A stretch of 43,414 nucleotides of DNA, from assembly GCF_007097265.1 (NCBI RefSeq), contig NZ_VJZP01000034.1:1-43414 (forward strand), read 5' to 3'. This document shows positions 1-13,400 of the stretch, piece by piece. The notes under the pieces were generated by a model that worked only from the letters and a program-made list of their open reading frames with translations, was not told the origin of the DNA and searched no databases. Positions within the stretch are counted from its first letter, which is position 1. The number at the start of each line of letters is the position of its first letter. The position numbers and the translations under genes were made by a program. This stretch comes from Flavobacterium gawalongense. GTDB lineage: Bacteria > Bacteroidota > Bacteroidia > Flavobacteriales > Flavobacteriaceae.

Positions 1-51
1 ACGGCTTTTTCTTTGAAAGCTTTGTCATAAATTTTGCGGACTTGTTTCATA
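1..51 (-). CDS. IS3-family transposase OrfA, N-terminal fragment
   Basis: Reading the minus strand from an ATG at 51, the sequence encodes MKQVRKIYDKAFKEKAV and runs off the window edge. This is the usual opening of the helix-turn-helix OrfA subunit of IS3-family (IS150-like) transposases, which binds the element's ends. Only 17 codons are present, so integrity of the element cannot be judged. It lies just inside the presumed IS end at 106, and that end interrupts a sensor kinase gene. The assignment rests on a short N-terminal match only; a DDE-type OrfB should follow outside the window if it is right. Confidence 0.6.
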
Positions 52-106
52 GGTTAAAATTAAGATTATTTCTTAACTTTCTGTGATTGCTAAGTTAGCA
101 TGTCCA
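1..106 (-). mobile_element. Terminal part of an IS3-family insertion sequence
   Basis: Minus strand from 106 begins TGGACATGCTAACTTAGC, then about 55 nt of leader and the OrfA start at 51. IS3 elements characteristically begin with TG. A kinase reading frame is open up to this point and reaches a stop (TAG at 92-90) about 14 nt inside the element. The exact end (106) is inferred from the TG rule and from loss of kinase-like sequence; the other end, its inverted repeat and the target duplication lie outside the window. Confidence 0.5.
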
Positions 107-308
107 CTTTAGGGATTAAATAGTAATAATTGAAGTAGAAGAAAACCAGCAACATAAAATAGATAAGAAAATATATTCTGTCATGACCATTACTTGCTAA
201 ATTCGGCAAACTAAAAACACTTCCAGATGAAGTAAATGCATAAGGCAAAAGCAAAAATGCTAAACATAAGCAAAAATGCAATGCGTAAAAGGAAATGTTT
301 TTTTTCAT
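90..308 (-). pseudogene. Sensor histidine kinase (LytS/YehU type) N-terminus, truncated by IS insertion
   Basis: The frame starts with ATG at 308 and gives about 67 native residues followed by five IS-derived residues and a stop. It has a hydrophobic first segment (residues 5-26) and a second one (about 45-64) ending in YFNYYYLIPK. That aromatic-rich FxFNYYxLIPK ending is typical of the membrane domain of Bacteroidota LytS-like kinases, which would normally continue with two more helices and a His_kinase/HATPase region. No kinase catalytic region is present here, so the product is almost certainly non-functional. The partner LytTR response regulator is not in the window. Family assignment rests on the membrane segment only. 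Confidence 0.5.
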
Positions 309-326
309 GAATACTACTTAACCAAT

Positions 327-358
327 CAAATTTAAGATTCTTATTGGAAGCATTCAAA
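327..358 (-). promoter_or_regulatory. Bacteroidota-type promoter for the interrupted kinase gene
   Basis: On the minus strand TTTG (358-355) is followed after 20 nt by TAAATTTG (334-327), which fits the TAnnTTTG -7 consensus and the TTG -33 element. Predicted start of transcription is about 320, leaving a leader of some 12 nt before ATG 308. Confidence 0.5.
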
Positions 359-458
359 TTATTGCGGTAAAAACATCGATTGTTGCGATTTAAATGAATA
401 TTACCCCATTTAAATGTAACCTGATAAATTGCAATGTTTAACTAATTCATTTGAATTA

Positions 459-1433
459 TTAATCGTGTACCGGACTTTGCGTACAAGGACAGTTACTAAT
501 GCCCGCAAGAAAATCAAGTCCTATTGTAACGACATGAGTTCCTGTATTAAATGCTGCTAACTGATTAAGGGTAAGTTGGTAGGAGTACCCAAAATAAAAA
601 TTAGACTTCTTAAAACCAAGCATTGGCCCCAAATTTAACGGTTTAAAAAATTGATCATTAAGAAAACGGTAGGATATTCCAGCCCAATAGTAATCCTCAT
701 ATTTATTAAAATGCCTGTATTTTATATTAACATCTGTACTGGAACGTTTGTCACTGGCAAAAAATTGATAGAAAACAGAGGGTTCGTACTCCACCCTGCT
801 ATTGGTAGGACTTTTAAAAACATAGCCCGAATAAACCTGATAGTTTCTAAGTAATACAGGCTCTACACCTGAGAACTTATCTGCATTTTTATTTAAAATA
901 TTACTGGCATTAAGACTCAAATAAAATGATTTGTTTCTATACAATGCGCCTACATCAAAATTGTTATTTGATACAAATCTATTGTCCGTAATACTTGGAT
1001 CTAAAACAGGAATTTCGTAAGTCGTATTAAAATTATTAATATCTATTTTAAAATTATTAATATTATAAGAAATCCCTAAGGACAAATATTGTTTGGTATA
1101 ATAATCCAGTATTAAATGATGCGCAAAGGAAAATTTAGCACCCGTCTGTCTAGTATTCCCATTACTGTCATTATAAAAAGACACTCCAACTCCTGATTGA
1201 TCCGCAATTCTAAAATCGGCATACACCGATTGATTATCCGGAGCATCTTTTATACCAACCCATTGTGTCAACCCATTAGCCCTAATTTTAAGATTATCTC
1301 CGATTCCTGCGAACGTTGGTGCTATTACGAAATGATTATCTGCTAAATATTGTGTGAAAACCGGCAAATTTAACTCTTGGCTATAACCCGAAGTTACAGC
1401 CAAGAGAAAAAATGATAGTATTAATTTTTTCAT
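459..1433 (-). CDS. sprF: SprF, PorP/SprF-family type IX secretion outer-membrane protein
   Basis: Outer-membrane beta-barrel of the PorP/SprF family. In Flavobacterium johnsoniae, SprF is needed for secretion of the adhesin SprB, and type B T9SS substrates are commonly encoded next to such a protein. Here a signal peptide (MKKLILSFFLLAVTSGYSQ) precedes the typical opening LNLPVFTQYLADNHFVIAPTFAG and the Q-W-x-G-x-x-x-A-P motif, then alternating strands to residue 310. The tail SNCPCTQSPVHD is cysteine-bearing. I prefer ATG 1433 because it gives a clean signal peptide; the frame is open to ATG 1466, only 13 nt after the sprB stop. Gene order with sprB supports co-translation as the last gene of the operon. 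Confidence in the family is high; orthology to SprF rather than a paralogue is inferred from gene order. Confidence 0.85.
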   Translation of the reverse strand: MKKLILSFFLLAVTSGYSQELNLPVFTQYLADNHFVIAPTFAGIGDNLKIRANGLTQWVGIKDAPDNQSVYADFRIADQSGVGVSFYNDSNGNTRQTGAKFSFAHHLILDYYTKQYLSLGISYNINNFKIDINNFNTTYEIPVLDPSITDNRFVSNNNFDVGALYRNKSFYLSLNASNILNKNADKFSGVEPVLLRNYQVYSGYVFKSPTNSRVEYEPSVFYQFFASDKRSSTDVNIKYRHFNKYEDYYWAGISYRFLNDQFFKPLNLGPMLGFKKSNFYFGYSYQLTLNQLAAFNTGTHVVTIGLDFLAGISNCPCTQSPVHD

Positions 1434-1479
1434 TTGAATCATTTTAATTTGGGACAAATTGGTCATTAGTGTTTATTTA

Positions 1480-4400
1480 TTATCTGTAAAGGGTAAAATG
1501 ACCAACAAACTCTCGAGCATCTTTCAAATCATTCAATTTTAAAACATACCAGTAATCTCCGGAAGGAAGTTCGTTACCATTGTATTTACCATCCCAATAT
1601 TGGCCAAGACGATACGTTGCTATTTTTCGACCGTATCTGTCAAAAATATCGAATGTCAAGTCTTTATAATTGATAGTACATCCGGGAGCCCATCCATCCA
1701 TCACTCCGTCACCGTTTGGTGTAAAGTAATTTGGAATACATACATCTATGTACTCAAAATATCTCGTAGCTGAAGCCACACAACCATTTGAATCCGTAAC
1801 CTCAACCGTATAATCCCCCGATTTGTAGATGATAAAAGTATTCTTCGTACCATAGGATTCACCATTAAGTGTATACTGATATCCGCCGCCGCCGCCGGTT
1901 GCTGTCGCAACAATCTCATTTAATCCCCCATCGCTCAGCACTAATGCCAGCGGATCAACCTGTAAGATATCGAAATTAGCGGTTCTTTGGATACATCCAT
2001 TGGTATGTCTGACATCGATAAAATGGTTTGTGCCCGGCACCACATTTGTAAATATATTACCCGCCTGATAAGGTGTACCATCCAGTGAATAATCCACATC
2101 GGTCAGATCAGTTATGCTGGCATCTACTGTTACAGTAACTGAATTACTGGCCGAATTGTTCACACAACTGTAATCTACCACGGCTATCGGATTTATTTTA
2201 ACAGATTCCGGCATAGCAACAACAAATTCAACAGCACAACCGTTGGCATCCTGAATATAAACCGTATGGGTTCCTCCTGCCAATCCTGTGAAATCAAATC
2301 GTGTTTGTGTCAAAGTACCTATTGTATAAACTCCGTTAACGTTATCTAAACTGGCACTATACGGCATCGTTCCTCCAACAATATCAACACTAAATGCTCC
2401 GTCTTTATCTCCAAAACAAATTTCCGGAAGCATTGATCCTGCAATAAGCGACGGAATTATTGGATTCGGTTCACTAATAACAATTCCGGTGATGTACTGA
2501 TAACATCCATTTTCATCTTGGGCAATAACATCATAAAGACCCGGTTGAAGGTTTATGAAAATACCTGAATCAAAAAATTGATCCAATCTAGGAGAAATAG
2601 CATATTTAATAATACCGGTACCTCCAGAGGCAGTAACGGTTATTTGTCCGTTTCCTTGACCGAAACAAGTAACATTAATTTCAGTATGCGATACACTAAT
2701 TGAAGTCAAAGGCTCTGTGATAACGATAGGAGAACCTGTGGTTGTAGTACAATCGCCACTGTCCACACGAACTTTATAATTTCCTGCCGGCAATTGTGTG
2801 AAAGTACCCGGGGAAGTTTGTGTAGGTACAAATGCTAACGGAAGACCTGCCCCATCCAGTAAAGTGTACACATAATTCCCTAAACCTCCCTGAGCATTGG
2901 CAACAATTACTCCGGAAACATCCCCTTTACAATTGATGACAGCATTGGTAGTATCTACATTCAAAATAAGTGTTTCCAATGGCGCTATCTCAATATCATT
3001 TGAAACAACACCAACACAACCATTAGCATCCTTAACGTAGTAATGATACGTTCCAACTGGTACCGGGAATGTTATTGAATTAGTGAAAGTGCCCAGATTT
3101 GTAGCAAAATTAGAGTCTGCACCATAAGTATAAATTCCTGTTCCACCCGTTGCACTTAATGTAAGTCTGGTTTGAGTTAAACAGGTTTGCGTTGTCGCTA
3201 CCACTAAACTGGCGCTTACTTTTGTTGGTTGGGCAATAACGATAGGAGTTGAAGTAGCCGAACAGCTGTAGCCATCGGTCACGGTAATCGTGTAAGTTCC
3301 TGCACCTAAACCACCAAATACAGGCGAAGCTTGCGGACCACTGGCAGCAGCCGGAACCAACGAAGTGGTATTCAAGGTGTACCTATAATTCGATCCTTGA
3401 CCACCTGAAGGTGAATTAACCGTAATCGTAGCCGTCTTATCTCCAAAACAACTCAACATCGTTGTATTTGGGCTTGCTGTTACGGTAATTGGTGTTGGAA
3501 TCACCAAAGTTACATTTGTTGTAGCCACACATCCTTTACTGTCTCTTACGTTAACCGTGTAAGTACCCGCGGTTAAATTGGTAAAATTACGCTGGGCAGA
3601 ATAGGCTACAGTTACCGGTCCGGTCAATTCAAACTGATAGCCTCCCGACCATCCGCCTGTGGCTGTTGCAGCAATACTTCCGTCATTATTTCCTGAAACG
3701 CATGTGATTTGAGTATGGGTTTCGGCTATCGCCAAAGCTGCTGCAGGTTGTGCAATGGTAAAGTTTTTACTCGCGGTACAATACGGACTATTCGTTAAAG
3801 TAGCTGTTATGGTATAGATTCCGGCAGCCAAAGTACTAATCGTGATAGGTCCGGCAGTAGCACTTGTACCGGATGTAACCGGATTGCCAAGCGCATCAAC
3901 TATTGTATAGCTAAATGGCCCCGCCTGATTCGGATTGGTTGCCGTAATTACCCTGTCGATGAAAGTTACATTGGCACTTCCGTTTGTTCCTCCAAAACAG
4001 CTCACATCTGTAACACTATTGATGGTTAAGTCGAAAGTATTCGGTTCGTTTACGTAATGAACACTTTTTACACTACAAGCTGTTGCCGGATTTGCAACCG
4101 TAATCAGGTAATTACCAATATTTAATCCTGTGAAAACTCCTGTAGTGTTAGTAACATTATAATTAGCCCCAATGACTCCAGTTGTCGCATTAGAATCAGC
4201 TACCGTATATTGTAAACTGGCAGGTGTTCCTCCGATGCTGCTTACTGACACCGTGATGTCTTCCAGATTTGTACAGGTAATCGCCCTGTCAACATTTACC
4301 GTTACTTTGTCTAAAGCGATAAATGGGACTATTGAAATCGTTGCCGGTGCAGTACCGATACAACCTTTGCTGTCATAAACGTTTACCGTATAGGTTCCTC

Positions 4401-7400
4401 CCAATAAATTGGCTTCCGTATAGGCATTGCTGGCACCAAACTGAACTACCGCTCCGCCTTTTATGAACTCATAATTATACACTCCCGATCCGCCGGTTAC
4501 TCCCGTTACGGTAATCGTAGCGAAATTGGTCGCATTCGAACCTGCATTACAACCAAATTGTGACACCGTTGGAGCCGGAACTGTTATAATAGCCGGTTCA
4601 ACTACGGTAATGGCTTGAGTTGCCACACAACCTCTGGCCGAGGTTACTGTCACTGTATAATTTCCTGCTGTTAATCCACTAAAGATATTAGATGTCTGAG
4701 CCGGTCTTGTTGCAGTACCCGAAAGGCTGTAGTTATAAACCGGATTATCATTCACTCCCGGAGCCGGTGTAGCCATTGTTGCGGTGATGACACCGTTGCT
4801 TCCGCCGTTACAGCTCACATCCGTTTTTGAAAGAGCAAAACCGGTGATTGGCGTTGCCGCTCCTAAATTTACCGGGATTGACTTCGTACAAGTGGTTGTA
4901 ATATCCCTAACTGTTACCGTATGTGATCCCGCTGAAATAGCAGTAAAGTTTGTCGAAGATTGATAAGTCCCGGCATCTAAACGGTACTCATAAGTCCCGG
5001 AGCCTCCGGTAGCAGAGAGTGTTACCGAACCATCCCCGTCCATACAACTTGGCAGAGCGGTAATAACTGCCTGCAATTGCAACGCCGGTAAAATGCTAAC
5101 TAAACCTGATACAGTTGTTGTACAACCATTTTTGTCTTTTACGGTCACATCATAGGTTCCCGGTGCATTCACGGTAAAAGTTGGACTCGTTTGGAATCCT
5201 GCACCAATACTATATTCGAATGGAGCCATTCCTGTAGTTACATTTACTGTAAAAGTATAAGTTCCTGTTGCACTCGGGCATTGACTTAATCCTGTAACTG
5301 TTATTCCTGATGGAAGTGGATCAGTCACTATCGTTATTACTAATGGTGTTGTAATCACACAACCATTACCATCTTTCACATACACATCCCAGGCAGTTGC
5401 TATAGCCGGATTTAAAACAGCCGATGCTGAAGTAGCATAGGTTCCTGCTGGCGCTCCGCTTATTACATACGAATAACGGTATGGAGCAACTCCTCCCGAA
5501 GCGGTCACGCTTACCTGTGCACCAAAATTACAGTTGGCATTGATAAACGGATTAGCCACTAAAGCTAATGGTGCAGATTGCGCAACATTAATAGATGTTG
5601 TAGCAGTACATCCTGTAACCACATCAGTTACTGCTATAGTTTGTGTACTTGCGGCTGTTAATCCTGAAACTGTTATCGTTGGATTTGTTTGTGGTGTACT
5701 TACAGCTCCTCCGTTGATTGAATAAGTATATGTGCCTGTAAAGTTCCCTATTGTAAACAATACTTCTCCATTAGATCCCGGATTACAGGTTACATTACTC
5801 ATTAATTGACCGGAAACCGTAATATTATTTACTGGGTCTACCGTATATGATTCCTGATAGGTACATCCGTTCGTATCGGTTACTTGGAATAAATAGGTTC
5901 CAGGTGTCAGACCGACAAACGTAGTTGTCGTTTGTTTAGGAACTACCACTGGCGAAGGTGCTATTGTTTCATATTGCAACACTGCAACTCCACCGGTAAC
6001 TCCGGTAATTTCAACAGTACCATTAGCTAAACAAGTAACTGGAAAAGTGGTATTAAAAGTTAAATCTGTTGGTGGGTTCAAAGGCGGAATATCAACACCA
6101 TTCACTAAGGTAAATAAACATCCGTTGGCATCTTTTACCCAAACGTCAAAAGTAATTCCTGTATAAGACTGGTAGGTATTTGATGACGTATAATTTACAC
6201 CTCCATTAAAACTATAACTGTAAGGTGCTGTTCCAGAAGCTCCAGTTACGGTAACCGTTGCCGATTGTGCCGCATTTCCTGCACCACAACTTAAAGACGT
6301 CGTCATTAACGAAGTGGCACTTAAAGCATTTGGCTGGGTAATGGTAATTGAAGTTGGCGCTGAAATACAATTTTTACTGTCTTTTACAATAACATTATAC
6401 GTTCCTGCTGCATTCAGCCCTGTAAATACATTTGAAGGCTGGAAAGTTACTCCGTTGTCAATACTGTACTGATAAGGAGCAATACCAGCTGCCGCAGTAA
6501 TCACAATACTGCCATTCGAACCGCCATTACAACTTACATTCGCTTGAGTAAAAGTCAATGTTGGAGTCGTATTTGGTGTAACAATAATTTCATTAGAAAT
6601 TGCCGGACAACCTTGACTATCGGTTACTCTAAATACATAACTACCCGCTGTATTGGTGATAAAAGGAGAAATTGTCGGCGCATACACGCCACCATTGAAT
6701 GAAACTTCATAAGTTGTATAAGTTCCTGTACCACCACTTGGAGTTAATGTAATGCTGGCACCAACTGCACAAGTTAAATCTTGCGTCATGTTTGCAACAA
6801 GGATTACCTGTTCTTTTACTTCGAATGTTGCCGGTGCAATACAACCATTAGCATCTTTAATACTTACATTATATACTCCAGGCGCATTGACTGTAAATGT
6901 TGGGCTCGCTTGGTAAGCTCCACCTATACTGTATGTTGGTATACCTACATAAGTTCCTGTTAATGTTATTGACAATGCTGATCCCGTAAAACATTGTAAA
7001 CCCACTGGATCAATCGTTGGAGACGGATCTACTGTAATTGTTTTATCTATTTTGAATTCACAACCATTGGCATCTTTAACCCAAATATCCCAATTTAGTT
7101 TTAAAGGCAATGGCAAAGGATTTAATACTCCCAAATTACTATTGTTGTATGCTCCGGCTTGTGGCGCACCATCCTGAACGAATGCATATTGATAAGGGCC
7201 TGTACCACCAGTTGCAGAAACGGTAATTTGAGTACCCGTGTTACAATTGGCATTTGTTTCATTCGAAATTGTTGCATTCAGCGATTGTATGGGTTGGTTG
7301 ATATTAAACGGAATTAAAGCAGAACAAAGAGTCCCTGTAGATTCTTTCACTTTTAATAAATAATCCCCTGGTTTTAAACCAGAAATAATCCCTGATGTCG

Positions 7401-10400
7401 GACCACCTGCTACACCAGTAATTGTACCATTTATTGCCGGACTAATTGGTGAATTTGTTAGTGGATTTAATAATTCATATTCTATTGTTGTTACAGTTGC
7501 ATCAAAACCACTTACAGTATAATTGATAATTCCATTATTTGCCCCATTACAAGTCACATTGGATTTATTGTTAATTACAACTCCAATAGAAGATATACTT
7601 GGAATAGGAACTTCTAAAACTGAAATACAATTATTAGCATCTTTTACTTGAAAGAAATAAGAAGTTCCATGTAACAATCCATTAAATGTATAAGTAGTAG
7701 CAGCAGTTGGCGCTGATTCTGTTAAAGGCTGTCCAAATATTGAATACCTGTATGGAGCTACTCCACCTGTTACAACCGTTAAATCAACTGTGGCTCCAAC
7801 AATACAATTACCTCCTACAGTGACAGCATTTAATGTTAAAAATGGTGGTGTTGTAATACGCTGTTTACTACTGCTAAATTGGCATCCTTTTGCGTCTATG
7901 ATAGTAATATAATAATCTCCAAAATTTAAACCTCCAAAATTATGACCCGATGTTGGTGAAGTCCCTACTTCTGAATAAGTGGCTAATAAATTAAAAGAAT
8001 TATCATATAAATTATACGTAAATGGTGCTACACCACCAGAAGTAACCGAAACATCAAAACTTCCGGGGGTATTAGCGTTACAAACTATTGGATACATCAC
8101 AATATTTGGCACTATAAGAAGCGGATTATTTAAAGGAATTGTTCCGGTTGCACCACAACCCTTATTATCTCTAACAACATAAGGATAACTTCCCGCGACA
8201 AGACCTCCGAATACATTAGTAGCAACAAAAGTAGCTCCCCCATCTATACTGTATGTAAAAGGACCTTCTCCTGTTAAGGCTGTTAATTTTATAGATCCGT
8301 CTGTGTTCCCATTGCAGGTAGGGTCAACCGCCGTATAACCTGCTGTAGGTGAAACTGCCGTTGTAGTGGTAATATTTGTTTCCTTTGTACAGCCATTAGC
8401 ATCTCTTATTTCAAATTGATATGTATCTGCCGCAGAAGCTGTATATGTAAAAATGTTTCCTGCAAATACAGTTGCAGCACCATAAGTGCCAGTTCCTATT
8501 TTAACTTTATATGAATATGGCAATTTTCCTCCATTAGTAGTCACATCAATAGTCGCATCAGTCGGGGATGAACAGGTTAAATCCTTCGTTAAAATAGCAT
8601 TGGTTGTTAACGGAGACGAAACTATAGTTGGTGTTACGCTAGGAGCAGTACAACCATTACCATCTTTTACAGTAACCGTATAACTACCGGAAACATTTAC
8701 AGTAAATACAGGACTGCTTTGGTAAGAAACACCACCATTTATACTATAACTTAATGGAGCAATTCCTGTCCCTATTGCCGTAAAAGTAAAACCTGTTGAA
8801 ACACTACACTGATTTGAAGCTAAAGCTGGCGTACTAACCGTTGGTAAAGCATCACTAATCACGGTTACTGTGGCAGTTGCAATACAGCCATTAGCATCTT
8901 TCACATACACATCCCATGATAGGTTTGCTCCTGAATTGGTATCAACAGTTATTATATTACTGTTACCATAAGTTGTCGGAGCGGCAGCACCCGCAATCAC
9001 AGCCGCATAGGTATAATTTAGCGTTCCTCCTGAAGCAGTTACCGTAATTTGTGAATTATCATTGTTACAATTCACATTTGTGGCAGTGGCGGTAAATGTT
9101 AATGTAGCTGTAGGTTCTGTGATTGTTACCGAAGCGTTTTTGACACAACCTGTCGCATTATCTTTAACTTGTACAGTATACGTACCCGCAACCAAATTAG
9201 TTAAGGTAATAACATCTCCTGATTGACCTTGCGTGTATGGTAATGCAGCAGGAACCGTTGTTACTGTAATAGTATAATTTCCTGTAGAACTAAATCCCGA
9301 AACCACATAAGTAGCAGCTCCTGTACTTCCTCCTTTACACAATACATCGCTGGTTACATTGCCTGAAATGGCAATTGGCGTAACTGACAGTACATTGTGG
9401 GATTGGGTATAATAACAACCGTTGGCATCGGTTACTTTGAAAATGTAAGTACCCGGTAATAATCCTGTAAAAACACCTGTAGTATTTGAAGTTGCAGAAG
9501 CTAGAGGAAAAGTAATTTCATAAGTTAATGTTCCCACACCCGTTCCGGCACTTGGTGTAACCGTAACCGTACTTGTTGTTACAATACAGGTAACGGCAGT
9601 GGTGCCAATGGTACCGGCAATAGGCGGATTTAATTTTAATAGTGTAACGGAGTCTCCGTCTGTACAACCGTTCGCATCCCTAACAGAATACGGAATCGTT
9701 TGATTGGTTCCGTTATCATTTACGGTTAAGGTATTGGTATCGGTATAACCGCCACCATTAAAACTGTATTGATACGGCGCTGTTCCTGTGACAGGAACTG
9801 CAATTGTTAGTGTCGCTGATTGTTTGGTATTGGTTGGACTACAACTAAACGCTGTTGCTGTTGCTGAAGCAACCAAAGCAGTAGGCTGTGTTAAAGTTAC
9901 TGTCCCTGTAAAAGGGCAATTTTTACTGTCACGAACTTCGTAAGCATATGCAATCCCTGCACTTAATCCAGAATACAAGGTAGTACTTGTAAAGCTGCTT
10001 CCATTAAAACTATACGTATAAGGTCCAACTCCACCTGATGGTATTATTTGTACAGATCCATCTGAAACTCCATTACAGCTAGGATTTACAGGATTCAGCG
10101 TTGCCGTTACAGGTACTAGAGGATTTATCGATGCTGTTACCGTAGTACTACATCCTTTTGCATCTTGTATCTGAAATTGATAGGTGCTTGCAACAGCAGT
10201 GGTATAAGTAAAAGTAGTCGCTGTTGGTTGCGCTATTGTCCCGGGACCTGTTCCGGAAAGTACCGTTACCACAAAAGGCGCATTTCCGCCTGTGATTGTC
10301 CCTGTGATTACCGCATTTGGACTGGCAGTACAATCTAATGTCTTGATATTGGTGATTGCCGCTGTCAATTGAGGCGCAATGGTAATATTGCTAATGATTG

Positions 10401-13400
10401 CAGTACAACCAAAACTATCCGTTACCACAATACTATGCGTTCCCGTCCCCACATTATTGAACGTATTGCTGTTTTGAGACGGAGCTCCGTCTAAACTATA
10501 CACATAAGGCGAAGTCCCTCCTGAGGCATTTACTACTAATGAAGCTTGGTTCACACTATCAAAGCAGACGTCTGAACTTGAATCCAGCGTCGCTGTTACT
10601 GTTGGCGGAGTTACTACAGTCAAAACCGTCGTGTCATCGGTACAATTGTTGGCATCATAGCCCCGAACAATATACGTTCCCGGCGCAACATTAGTAAATA
10701 TTCCGGTATTTTGAGACGGTCTGACATTGGTCGTTCCTACTGCATCCCATAATTCATATCGGTATGCTGTAGTTCCCCCGGTTGAACTGGCAGTAATGGT
10801 GGCTCCGGTAGTACAAGTTGCCAAACTAGTTACACCAGCGGTAGTCACCAATGGTGCTGGTGCTGTTAGAATTTGGGTAAATGATTGTACACAGGTTCCA
10901 GTCGATGTAACATCATAGCGTACTTTTACATTATAGGTTCCATTGGTTAATCCTGTAATCGTATAAGGAGATGTCATTTGGGTAACCCAATTCACGCCAT
11001 TATCAATAGAATATTGAAAGCCTTTTGTGGGATCAAAATTTTGAGCTACGATTGTAATTTCACCATTATTGGTTCCAGAACAACTTAGATTTTTAACTCC
11101 CGAAATACTTGCTGTAAAAGCATTTCCTGATGGCACTACTATAAAAAAGTCACTTTGCGGAATACAGGATAAAGCACTAGTTGTTGAAATATATTTTACG
11201 GAAATAGTGTGGTTTCCAGTAGTCAAATTAGTAAAAACATTGGAAGGAGCATTTGTGTTAGCCACTCCATCCAAAAGGTGTTGATAACTATAATTTGCAT
11301 TTGGAACCGTTGTTACAGTTACATTACTCTTGGCCGTTCCATCACAATTATATACCGGATCTTCAACTGCAATTGTCGGTTCAACCGGTACGGGGTCTAT
11401 GACAATATTCGGCATGGCGAAAATGCAACCATTAGCATCTCTAATGTATACCGTATAGGTTCCGGAAGCTTTATAGGCTTCGTTAGCTGTTGTCCATGTC
11501 GCCTGGTTGTCAAAACTATATTCATAAGGGACTGTTCCCCCTTGTGGATTGGTAATACGAATTTTACCTTCTCCGGAAGGGCCGCAACCTGCCAGTTCAG
11601 ATACCCCCGCAGAAGCAGTCAGGGCAGTACTCGGTTGGGTTATGGCAATTGTTTGAGCCGTACTGAAGCAATCGGTACCAGCCAGTGCGTATTTAACAAT
11701 CGCATTGTATGTGCCGGCACTAAGGTTTGAAAAAGTCGGATTGGCTAGATAAGTAGCTCCATTATTAATACTATAGGCCAGGGTATATCCGTTGGCGTTG
11801 GTAACATTAAAATTAATGGCACCGCTGGTATCATTATAGCATTTAACATTGGTTTGACTAACCGTATAAACCGGTGGAGGCGTTGCAGCAACGGTTATCG
11901 TTGTGGTTGCGCTACAGCCTTTACTGTCTTCAACAATTATGGTATATATTCCCCCTGAAGGAAGTGGATTCGTAACTGTAATTTGTGGAGTGGATTGAAA
12001 ATTACTCGTGCCATTGATATAATAAGTATATGGCGGGATACCTCCGACAGGATATACTGTAATTTCCCCGTCAGTACACGTCAATGGTTTGGTAAGAGCC
12101 GAAGTCGCTGTAAGCAGCGGAGGATTTATTATTTCAATATCTTCCGAATAATCACAACCATCATCGGTCCAAACCCTCGCGGTATAAATTCCGGGAGTTA
12201 AACCCGAAAATTCATAATCATTAGCCATTATAGGCCCTACACCGTTAACCAATGTTGCCCCTTGATAAATACTAAAATAATATTGCGGGCGAATATCATT
12301 GGCGGCCAATTTTATCGCTCCTTTTCCTCCGTTACAAAGCGGTTGGGTAACAAATTTTGAAACCGTAAAATCTCTTTTTCGAATAAGAATATCCGGTACC
12401 GTAAAAATACATGGATTGGTAACTACCCCAACTTGTTTAATATATACCGTATAGGAATTGGGCGTAGTAATAGAAAACACGTTCGAGGTTTGGTATGGTC
12501 CGGCAACATTCAAACTATATTCATATCCACCCGGCACTCCTCCAACTGTAATTTGACCCAAAGTATTACAGATGATATCTTGGGAAGTAACTGTTGGATT
12601 TAATACGTTTTGATATACATTAAAATAAAAAACACTGTAACAGCCTCCAACATAATTTATGGTAACCCTAAATTGTCCCGCAGTATTTGCGGTATAGTTA
12701 GGGCCTGTACCGACCTGATTCCAGGTACATGCTGAATTTTCATTCGCACAATTAGCAACGGTAACTGCCGCACAACTGCTTTCATTTAATTTTTGCCATA
12801 CAATTGATGCCGCATCACTAATTCCCGTGTTAATCAATCGGGTAGCATTGGCACCACACAAGAAAATATTAGGCAGGACTTTTCCATTGTTCGGACAAAT
12901 AGGCAATAAATCTGCAAAAGGGATAACCGGGTTCGTAATTGTATTTCCATAAGGAACAACGGTAATCTCTTCATCAATAGACAAACAGGTACCCGAAGCG
13001 GTATTACGCACATAATAAACCCCTGTTTGAGTGGCCGTATAGGTTTGAGCGGTTCCAATAACCGGTGTTCCTGTTGGACTTGTTGACCAAGAATAGCTGG
13101 CATATCCATCTGAGGCGGATAGTACCACACTGACCCCGCACAAGACTTCGGTTCTCTGAAAGGTACAATTGGTAATTCCTACTAAAAAATTAGTAGGCTG
13201 TGCTGTTCCAAAATTACAAATGGTAGTAGAAAAACTAGCATCATCCGTAATTTGATTGGTATTTACGATCCCTCTATACGTTGCAAAAGCCTGATTCTTA
13301 ATTTCATTCGAACAGGCATTACTCAATTCATTACAAGTGGGAACCACCTGTACTTTTATTCGTATGGTATATTGAGGGTCATTAATTTCTACGGAAGTAT

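Noticed and set aside
11209..11730. A 173-codon plus-strand frame inside sprB
   Set aside because: It lies wholly opposite the SprB repeats, shows no protein motif, and its length follows from the repeat composition of the real gene.
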